NCBI RefSeq assembly: GCF_963576545.1
Contig: NC_083647.1
Coordinates: forward strand, 4,879,507 to 4,943,506
Reading direction: 5' to 3'
Source: Limanda limanda
Taxonomy: Eukaryota; Chordata; Actinopteri; Pleuronectiformes; Pleuronectidae
Length of the DNA: 64,000 nucleotides
Position 1 is the stretch's first letter, and each line of letters begins with the position of its first letter. The translations under genes and the position numbers were made by a program. The notes beneath the pieces were generated by a model, which was not told the origin of the DNA, made no database searches, and saw nothing but the letters and a program-made list of their open reading frames with translations. Positions 55,411 through 64,000 of this stretch are shown here, piece by piece.

Positions 55411-57995
55411 ATGCTGCTACGTGTTGTCATTTCCCCTGATAACATCAGAAGATTGGATATTTCAGAAGACCTCGAGTCTCTCGAACAATTGAAGGGGATT
55501 CTTACAGAAAGACTTCAACTCGAAGGCGACTTTTTAATTCAGTTCGAGGACCCTGACTTTGGAAATGAACTGTGTAATTTGACAGACATTAGAGAGCTTC
55601 CTCCAGAAAGAGCTGTATTGAAGATCCTGAAATCCTTCATCCCAACAGAATCACCGGCTTCTACCTCTACCTTTTCTGGACTGGATTCTGATAGCATGTC
55701 ATCTCCATCCACCAGTGCAGCCCAGGGTTCGTCCGTACAGCTTAGGCGGCGTGAGAGTGCAGAGAACTGGCCATCTCCATTCCCAATTCCAGTCTTTTCA
55801 TTTGATGTTGCACTGAGGCTTTCTAACGGGGATGCTTTGTTCAAGGAAAGTGGAGTACTTCTCACTGTACCAAGGGAAATGAAAATGGACATCCTGGACA
55901 ACCTAGCTCAGGCAATGTTTTCCTACAAGGCCTACCCAAAGACTCAAGAAATTGAATCAGTTGCTGCTGCACTTATTGAGAAACACCCATCTCTTGCTGA
56001 CCCAGGAGTTGGAACTGGATTTCACAGCTGGGCCATGAGCATTAGATATAAGCTTGGCAACTACCGCCAAAAGCTACGGATGGCAGGCTGTAATGAAGTC
56101 CGGGTTAACCAAAGAAAAAATGCAGAGGTGACCAGGTGTCTAAAGAAAGCCAGAAGGTGTGAAGTGAACTTTCTTCCAGACAATCCTGAAGGGCAGACTG
56201 ACGAATCACAAGAGAGGGAAAGGAAATTAATACAGGAGGAAGTTCTGAAAAGACTTCCAAACAAGACCCTGATCGAATCGAAAATGGAAGCTACTTTTTC
56301 CCTACGCAGGAAGGGTATTGTGGAGGAAGAACCGCCTATTGCTGATGTGTTGGAGAAGTGGCCAGCATTGTTTTTGGAAGAACAGGTAAGATTTATTTTT
56401 TTTATAATGTGTAATGTCCTGAATGCTCTACAAATTCCACCATTCTGCTCAGCTTCCGGATGTAGCAAACCCTTTTAGTTTATAACTACAATGTGGGCAC
56501 CTTCTGTAATTGGAGTCTGTATTAACACTAATACTGTTATTTCTCCTCTCTTAGATATATGCTGAGTTTTTTAGAATCACTCAAGTGGATCTAAAGAAGA
56601 CCTTCTTGACATCTTTGGATGCACACGCCTCAAACCTGATAAAGCTTTATAGAACACGTAGCGGGACACAAGGAAAGGACTTAAAGGCCCTCCTTGACAA
56701 CCTTGATGAACAGGTAATGCAAGTAGGAGATAAATTAAGGTTTTCTGAGAGTGCATTTTCACATTGCAAACAGACATTAACATAAATTGTGAATAGGTGT
56801 GGTGTGATTTTATTTTCAGGCCATGGTATATTTTTTTTAACTTTATTTGTGTCTTTCAGACAACCGATGTGCTTGCACAAAGGAAGGCCACAGCTCTACG
56901 AGGTCTACCTCTCTATTTGAGGGAGAATCCAGGCAACGTCCTGAAGACATGTCTGGTAAGAATACTTCGGTTTATACCATTGAAGTTTTTTTCTTCCATT
57001 TTTTTTAATAGCTGGGCCAATATAAATATACAAGGGGCCAGTACATCTCTGATTAGGGAGCAAAAACATTCATTTGATAGTAATATGCAATAAAACAACT
57101 TATTTATATTCCCTTTAATGTAATATAAGTAATTATCCCTAATTAAGGCTGAAATCTTTAACAATAAAAGTAAAAACCCATTATCAAGAGGTAATCTATG
57201 AGGGTTGACCTAAAAAAAAACTTAAATCAGTAAATTTTGCTGCAAGTCTTTGTGTTTGGATTGTGGCCGATTTTATATGCACTGTCAGGGTGAGATATTG
57301 TCCATCCTTTTTGGATTGTTAACACTTATGGAATCAAAGGATTATCCCACACCTTTTAAACTGCACACCAGCAGAATTTTATGAGCACCTTTAGAAAAAA
57401 ATGCCAGATTTCGCACAAATTATCCCTTCACATGGATTAACTGATGACATCTGGGTGGTCAAAATTAATCTGGTGGCCTTACAAAATGTATTTTTTAATG
57501 TATCTTAAATTTGTCGTTAGGAAATTTCTTCATATTTTGAACAGTGGTCACTTGCACTCAAAGTTTAACTCATAAAGGCGCATGTCACTTTACTCATGGG
57601 CAGGGGCATATAATTTATTTATAAATGTGGTGATGAAAACATTAAAAATTTAAGTAATGTCTGTTTGTTTTCTCTAGGATACAGACTCGGAGGAAACGTC
57701 CGTTGCAGGTGTTCAACTTGGCATAGTCACCATTGTTGAAGATGATGTTGGGAGAGCTCACTCAATGCCCAGAACAGTCAACATTGCCCTTGTCATCGAG
57801 GAAAAGGTCGTTGTGGATAACATCTCTGACATCAGTACAGCCATTGTACTTCTCTTTGGATGCATCTACAACCTCAACCTGGACTACCCCAAAGGATTGA
57901 AGTACACTTTTGAGGCCCTTCAAAAGATTTTTATGAACCTTGGCACAGAGTGTTCTGCCCGTGTTCAGGCTCTGAAAAACAACTTGTTAAAGTAG
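55411..57995 (+). CDS. SAMD3-like accessory protein of the transposon, 515 aa in four coding exons
   Basis: Exons 55,411-56,385, 56,555-56,713, 56,860-56,955 and 57,678-57,995 join in phase 0 at every junction, with GTAAG/GTAATG donors and CTCTTAG, CTTTCAG and CTCTAG acceptors. Residues 1-75 (LLRVVISPDNIRRLDI... FEDPDFGNELCNLTDI) look like a small beta-grasp (PB1 or ubiquitin-like) domain. A Ser-rich linker follows, then the segment WPSPFPIPVFSFDVALRL and a Lys/Arg-rich region of about 120 residues that may bind DNA (GNYRQKLRMAGCNEV). The C-terminus contains VVLL-type IVLLFGCIYNLNLDYPKGLK. Teleost proteins with this architecture are often named sterile alpha motif domain-containing protein 3-like, though I see no SAM domain here. 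Its molecular function is unknown. Its place inside the element suggests an accessory (end-binding or regulatory) role. Confidence 0.7.
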
Positions 57996-58154
57996 CCCAA
58001 TACCATGACACAAGTTCTTAAGTTCAGTGATAACTACACAAGTTTGTGTAGTTTGTGTATTTTTTTATAAACCTCTGCACAGATTGCTCTGCCTGTGTTC
58101 AGGCGCTGAAAAAAAACTTGTTAAAGAAGCCTGCCACCATGAACACTTGCGCAC

Positions 58155-58510
58155 ATAGACATGTCACTTTATTCCTCAAAATATGTTTTTAAGTTCAGTA
58201 GTAGCCACACAAATCACATGTTCCCATTTGAAGTTAGTGTTTACTAACTGCTGGATTTGTTTATCTCTGCAACTAAACACGTTTGTGTCTTGTTACACGT
58301 TTTTATGGATGCGCTTTCTATAGACATGTCACTTTATTCCTCAAAATGTTTTTAAGTTCAGTAGTAGCTACACAAGTTTGTGTAGTGTTGCTACGAATCC
58401 CATGTTCCCATTGGAAGTTAGTGTTTACTAAGTGCTGGATTTGGTTATCTACATCTCCTAACATGTTTGTGTCTTGTTACATATTTTTTTTATGGATGCA
58501 CTTTCTTCAC
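58155..58510 (+). repeat. Tandem duplication (about 165-190 bp) in the gene B 3' UTR
   Basis: ATAGACATGTCACTTTATTC starts at 58,155 and again at 58,320. The following TTCAGTAGTAGC, GTTCCCATT, TTTACTAA-TGCTGGATTTG and TTTTATGGATGC strings recur in the same order. Just upstream, the end of the coding exon (about 57,950-58,000) is also duplicated at 58,085-58,130 without an open frame. Confidence 0.85.
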
Positions 58511-58766
58511 TGCTGGGTTTGGCCAGTGGTTTCCTCAAGTATCTGACTAACACATGTTTTGTGATTCATAGTGTCATCATACTGTTTTCTATATTATAGC
58601 TAAAGTATTGAGAGCTGGTTCTGCACTTTGTTATGTGTTTACATATCTATCTTTGAAAATAATTGTATAATGATACCAAGTTCACTTAAGTATCGCTGCT
58701 GCTGCAATTTCAATGTTGCCTTTTTTGTAGTTATTGGATGTATATAATGTTAACCCCTGTGTTCTT

Positions 58767-58772
58767 AATAAA
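58767..58772 (+). terminator. Poly(A) signal AATAAA of the transposon transcript(s)
   Basis: TTCTTAATAAACAG lies about 770 bp after the gene B stop and is the first AATAAA I see on this strand after gene A. It may serve both mRNAs. Confidence 0.55.
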
Positions 58773-58824
58773 CAGATTATTTATAGAATTTTGCTGTTAT
58801 TATTGAATTTCCACAACAGTATGA

Positions 58825-59186
58825 ATAGAGTAAACTTGAGTTAGCTCAACTCATGGGCAGCAAAGTTGAGTTAACTAAGCATTTCAAGTTTAAGCTTAAG
58901 TTCTCTCGACTGAAACTATCCAGTTCTGTTGATGTATGTTTTCAAATCATTAGCATGCATATAATCTAGTATTCCTAACTTGTAGATTTGAGTAGCTCTG
59001 AATGGAGATGTTAAGTTAGTCTAACAGAACATCACCATTCAAAGCTACTCTATATAACATTTTGAGTGAACTTAATTATTTAATTTGACACAACTCACAA
59101 GCCCTTAAGTTAGGTCAACTCAAAAAAGCGTTGCAGCTGGTTGCTTTACTTTTTTAAGTTGAGTCAACTTTTCTTTTTTTACAGTG
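58825..59186 (+). repeat. Right terminal and subterminal repeat zone
   Basis: Many AAGTTGA, ACTTGAGTTAG, GTTGAGTTAAC, TCAACTC and AAGTTGAGTCAACTT copies (a 15-bp palindrome-like unit at about 59,156-59,170) lead to the terminal ACAGTG. This zone is denser in motifs than the left end. Confidence 0.75.
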
Positions 59187-59188
59187 TA

Positions 59189-62100
59189 CCATCTTAAGCA
59201 GAACTGATTGGGGCCTTGCTGAACGGAAGGTTTCACTTCAATAATAAAATCACATCAGCACTTAGACTTTTGTGCCTCTGAAATCACATCATCAGAGTCT
59301 ATACAGTCTATTTATGGAAATCACTCGCCACAAACAAACCCAGGGAAATGAGTCTTAAAGGCGTTGTAATTGTACAGTTTTACTTTTCCTACGACTGAAG
59401 GCTCAAGAAGCTTTTCTCAGAAAACACTGCCTCTGAGGCAGTTTTGATGTGCACTTTGCCTGTGATTCCCAGTCGTCGGAGTAAGGTTCCTCTGAGATAT
59501 TCATTCATATTCACACATGCAATGCAAGGGTACTTACTGGTGCTTCAAGCAGAATGTTGAAATCAGTCAAATGCAGTCCCTGCCCCCAAGGATACCTCTT
59601 CTTGTGTTTTTCCAGGAAAAGGGTTTTCTGTGCAACAATGAAATACGACAACTCTTAGGAGTTTTACTAATGAATTTCTTTTTTAATTTTCACTGGACTC
59701 TGTCTTAGTTACTTTCAAAAATGAGTATGCTGTATTGTTGGACAAAGTATATCTTTAGAAGTCGAAACCCATCGGATCACATGAGCATCTTATCAAATTC
59801 AAGTCTCAAGTCTGGTCTACAGTTCAAACTATTCATTATCTTATCTGTAGATATTTTAATAGTCACTCATTTTTATTCATTTCAAACCACAATGGCACCC
59901 AGTAGAGCGCAGACGACCACATCAGCCAAATAGTCCCCTTGAATTCAATCAATCTACACCAAACTCCTAGATCCAACCCCCTGATCGGGATCAGTTCCAA
60001 AAGTGAATGGGTTCCTTCCCGACCCATACCACACCTTCCACCAAGTTGTACAAATGACACTTGTTTGGTGACTTTGGTCGATGCTGAAATATCTCATCAC
60101 CCATTGGATTGATTGCTGGAAAGTTTGTCCAGACATTTAATGTCCCTGGAAATTGTTTCCAACTGACACTGCTGATCCTGTGACCTTGTAACGTGGCCCC
60201 ATCAGTAACATTCAAAGGTCAAAGTTTTTAATTATCCAGTGAAATATCCCAACATCTACAAGATGGGCTGCCACAATGTTTTGTTCAGACTTCAATGGTT
60301 TCTAGAAAATAAACAAGACAAGACAGCAGAGCCTACATAACTGAGGAAACCTCTTCTGAAACGTCTGCTTGTTACTCTTCTGCATCACAAACACTCAGTT
60401 TCTGAAGCTTATTTAAAAGCTCTGGCCATGACAGTAGAATTTGGTATGGACATCGATGGGGATTAAATCACAAATTTCATCATGATGTAATATTATACTG
60501 ATTCTTTGGACTATGATGTGATAAAAGCTGAAATAACAAAGTCCGTCTCAATAGGATTTCCATTTGATTAGATTCATGGGGCCGCAAATATGTGACATCA
60601 TATACCTTTAAAACACAGTAGATTACGTTTATTTTAACTCAAAGCAGTTGGAATATGATTTATGTATTTAATTTATTTATTTAGTTTAATTTATAAACTG
60701 ATTAACTGAAAATGTTTGTTATCCGGCCAATGATTCTACAATTATTTATAATTGAAATAAACGTAAAAACACATTTAGCTTTCACATCACATTCTATGTA
60801 ACAAATCCTTATACATTAAAGGGGGACAATTGTATTTTGATCACAGTCCCTATATTTATAAATAAGGGTGTGTAAATGGATGGTTCATAGAAAAACAAAT
60901 AGAAACAGTCCAGTAGGTCGTCTCTGCTGTTAGTCAAAACTCAGCAGCAGTGCCTACAATTTAATCTGTCTCATATTGTTGAGAGAAAGAAAATACTTTG
61001 AACTGTCGCAGTTTCCCCATAATGTGTAAAATTTCACTCATATTTAGAGACTCAATTATTTGAACTTTAAGTAGTAAGTTTGAACTTATTAAAAAGCAAC
61101 CACAAGTTGAAGCTCCACATGCTGTCCGTGCACATGTCAAATACTTTTGACGACTATTCATTGCGTGTGATTATCAATAGCTTGATGGCAGCTCATTGTC
61201 TTGTGTCGTAGCTTCCTGGGGATCAGTCAAATACGTCCATCAGTGTCTCAAAAAGACGGCGATATTGATCAATGTTTAGACTTTGAATCAATGATTTTGG
61301 ATCACTGATCTCTGATGTCAATGTATCAATCTATAACGATGGATCGTCGTGCCCCTAGTGCTCATTACCATTAATGACATACCAAACTAAGATGAACATG
61401 AAAAACATTGCATCAACATTGTCAATGTGAACACATTGCTGATCACATATGTACTGACAGTGACATTCAGATACAACTTCGCAGAGCTGCTAGCATGACT
61501 GGACAACGTCAACCATCGGTGGTACACTCAGCCAGCTGAGCAGCAAGAGGATGAACAGACACCAGTGACCTACGACTCGATGTCATGACAGGCTTTTGTT
61601 CTTTTTGAGCTTGTACCTACAGCCCCTTTTCCACTGGTCAAACAACCAGCTAACATTGTGGCTTTTGCAGCGGGAATGGATCCAATCAGCATTCACTCCT
61701 GGATAAAATGATTTTGCAGTAGACTTGTTCTTACTGGCTCCAGCTCTGATGGAGAGTGATGGAAACACAACACCCAGCGGAACGCGATTATTTATATTTC
61801 CCCTTTATTTCCGCTGTCAAGTCGCTGACGCTGCACGTTCTCTGCACAATGTTATGAAGCATGAGGAACTCTAGGCATTGGCTCGTAAATAGCCATGAAG
61901 GGTTGTGTACATATTGTTTTTTGAAAACATGCGTTGTTTCATGCAAAATACTAAACTGTCAAGTCAATAAGATGAGACAGTTTCTTAAATGTTAGTGACG
62001 TCGAACATGACTCACCTGGAAAAAACATAATCATACAGAAGGCAAACTTTCTTTCTCTACTGGAAATGGGAAAAACTGTCAATCGCCTTATTCAACCGGG

Positions 62101-64000
62101 CTTACAAGAATTTTTCAAATCTGCATTTACCTGTAAATTTTGACATAAAGATATAAGTTAGCAGTGACAGAGCCAAAAGGCAGAATGTTGTCATGTTACA
62201 GAGGAACAGACAGAAACAATGTTGACTCAATGCAGTTTTATGAAAGCCAACAGCTTTACTGGGGTTTTTATGTGCGTATCAAGTGGTGCTGCAGCATTGA
62301 AGCACACAGCCCACAGGAGTGTGTATGGCTGTGGTCATGGTCTCTGCTTTTTTGAAATTCAAACATGTTCCAAAGCCAGTGGGAAAAATGTCATCATGCC
62401 TCCCTGTGAAGTAACGCTACGTGTCTGTCTACGATGTCGATGACTGCCCCATTATCTTCATAACCCCCACCTCCCCCCTGGACACAACATGCCCAAAAGC
62501 TTTATGGATGATGGTGAATCAAAAAGAACGAGCCTCCCGGGGACGGAGATGTAGCTATGAATTTGTGTTCCAACATACGCCATCACCATGCAGGGCCTGT
62601 CAGAGCCCAGGACCCGTCTGAATATTTATGCCCCAGCACAGAGCCTCCCTGAGGGGCTAACCGGCGTGGAGGAGAGCACCCGTACCGGAGGTCACCTGTG
62701 TGTCATCTGCTTGTGCGTAGGCGTGTGTGAGGGGGAGAGATAGCTCTATAAGTCATGCCACACGGTCCCTGTTAATATTGATAAGGGAATGTGAAAGAGA
62801 GGTGATGTGGGCTGAATGCTGAGATACAGTCATGTACAGCTTGCTCACAGTCTTAGCTACATTTTTAAAAAGGAAATTTGATTTATGTGTGTTTATTTCC
62901 TCATCCTAACATTATTCCAACACACAGGTCTCAGCGTGGGAGCGGAGAATTAGCCGAAGGATACCCATGTATCACCGACTCCACCACTCATTGTGACAGA
63001 ACAGGACAATATCACATAAATACCCATATACACACACACACGCACACAGCAGTCCTTTACTTTACTGTAATGCAAAAGTGCATAGACAGACATTCGTTAG
63101 GTACACAATAATTTGGCTTTGTTAATATGGAGCTAAAAGGAGATGCGCTTTGAGACAGGAAGCAGGGACCTGGCTATTGGACATTGAGGGTTATTAGCTA
63201 AACGTTGTCAGTTGAGAACCCAAATTTGAGGATTTGTGAGTATATTTTGTAGCAAGTCCTCTACAGCACTCACCTGCCATTTGGCCTGAGGCAGAAAGAT
63301 TGGAAACTTTTAACCATCATCCATGATTCCTCAAAGATTTCACTCCAATTCGTGTTCCCCCTTTAGGGCAAACACTGTTCCAGCAGATCAAAATGTTTCC
63401 CATGAATCATAAACTGAAAAACATCAGACCACAGATTTGTGCAGTGTGTGCGTGTTCAGTTATTCTATCCCTTGCTTCCTATTGTCCTGGTTTCTGCCTC
63501 ATTGCCTTCACAACTGCTATTGATTTATGGCAACAAATTGTTTCCTTCAGCCTGAATGGATACTTAAACAGCATCCCCGTGTGTGTGTTTATAACGCTCT
63601 TTTTTTCCTGACTTGTTCTGTAGTCCTATCTTAGTAATTGTTTTTTCTTCATAGAAGAAGCCTTTGATATCGGAAGACAGAAATAAAGAGAAAAACATTG
63701 GAACCTTTGATAAGATGGAGAAATGAAAGATGGAAGACTAGACAGAGGGTCGGAGATGAATTGAAAGATGAACACGAGAAGAAAGATGCAATCATAACCT
63801 TGTCCCGCTCTACTGTGCATGAAGTAACTTACTCCATGGTTTTTGATCATTGTGCTGGTGAAGAGCTGCCATGCTGGGTTAGCAGTTTGTCTTTGCTCCC
63901 AATGTTTTTTGGGTAGGTAAGCTTAGAGGCTGAAATAACACATATGGAAAAGTATGGAAAAGCCAAGGCGTCAGTCCCCTTGAGCTGATTATTCATCAGT
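59189..64000. other. Non-coding stretch to the window end
   Basis: No supported gene. The open frames are short and motif-free. 62,400-62,720 is more GC-rich and complex than its surroundings and might be a conserved non-coding element, which cannot be judged from one sequence. A dispersed repeat lies at about 59,960-60,290. Confidence 0.5.
59960..60290 (+). repeat. Dispersed teleost repeat fragments (LINE 3' UTR-like)
   Basis: ATGGGTTCCTTCCCGACCCA, CCTTCCACCAAGTTGT and then GAAATATCTCATCACCCATT, AAAGTTTGTCCAGACATT and CAAAGGTCAAAGTTTTTAAT resemble two abundant teleost repeats joined end to end, recalled from memory. There is no coding part. Confidence 0.45.

Larger units (their letters stand above)
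49155..59186 (+). mobile_element. CACTA/EnSpm-like DNA transposon with two intact genes (10,032 bp)
   Basis: The left end starts CACTGTAAAAAG and the right end finishes TTTTTTTACAGTG; a TA dinucleotide abuts each end (49,153-49,154 and 59,187-59,188). CACTA/CACTG termini with 2-4 bp duplications are typical of the CMC (CACTA-Mirage-Chapaev) group. Both subterminal zones are crowded with AAGTTGA/TCAACTT motifs in both orientations, as expected for accessory-protein binding sites in this group. Inside, on the plus strand, lie a CpG-rich leader, gene A (transposase) and gene B (SAMD3-like). Both are open, with canonical splice sites. Later insertions of hAT elements sit in the leader intron. The superfamily call rests on the termini plus the D-D-E and C(2)C motifs of gene A. 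Confidence 0.78.

Noticed and set aside
62400..62720. GC-rich complex stretch as an exon or enhancer
   Set aside because: No open frame with splice sites. Conservation cannot be judged from one sequence.

Overview
The window looks like nuclear DNA of a ray-finned fish, probably a percomorph teleost. The reasons are long (CA)n and (AT)n microsatellites, GT-AG introns, AATAAA poly(A) signals, and a mix of mobile elements typical of teleosts: BEL/Pao, Ty3/gypsy, Penelope-like, hAT, Harbinger, a CACTA-type element and MITEs. Nothing suggests a bacterial or viral origin. All family assignments come from reading motifs, not from database searches.

Layout. 1-2.2 kb: no gene. 2.2-4.9 kb: a decayed Penelope-like retroelement with an SGNH-hydrolase-like region in front of the reverse transcriptase (RT) and a telomere-like CCCTAA tract behind it. 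4.9-26.5 kb: non-coding DNA carrying a solo LTR with target-site duplication (TSD) GTGTG at 7 kb, a 514-bp TTAA-flanked MITE at 9.5 kb, a solo LTR with TSD GTTGG at 15.2 kb, a 468-bp inverted-repeat element with TSD ACTCT at 20.8 kb, a LINE RT scrap and several dispersed repeats. 26,484-33,197: a complete BEL/Pao retrotransposon with two identical 294-bp LTRs and a 5-bp TSD (TTGCT); gag is open but pol is broken by frameshifts. About 34.26-37.47 kb: a decayed Ty3/gypsy pol with only a 3' LTR. About 40.5-41.7 kb: the only candidate host gene, a small three-exon gene behind a CpG-rich promoter. 41.7-49.15 kb: non-coding, with a perfect hairpin and a Harbinger transposase fragment.

The most interesting region is 49,155-59,186. 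It is a 10,032-bp element bounded by CACTG/CAGTG ends and a TA dinucleotide on each side. It carries two intact genes on the + strand. Gene A (52,430-55,090, 886 aa) has four C2H2 zinc fingers followed by a CACTA/EnSpm-like DDE transposase. Gene B (four coding exons, 55,411-57,995, 515 aa) belongs to a teleost family often labelled SAMD3-like. Each start codon lies a few bases after a splice acceptor. There is one GC-rich leader exon with 30-bp tandem repeats and a good donor at 50,233. No AATAAA lies between the genes, and one lies after gene B. This layout suggests a single transcription unit producing a transposase and an accessory protein by alternative splicing, much like plant En/Spm. 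The leader intron was later invaded by nested hAT elements.

The final 4.8 kb is non-coding with old dispersed repeats.
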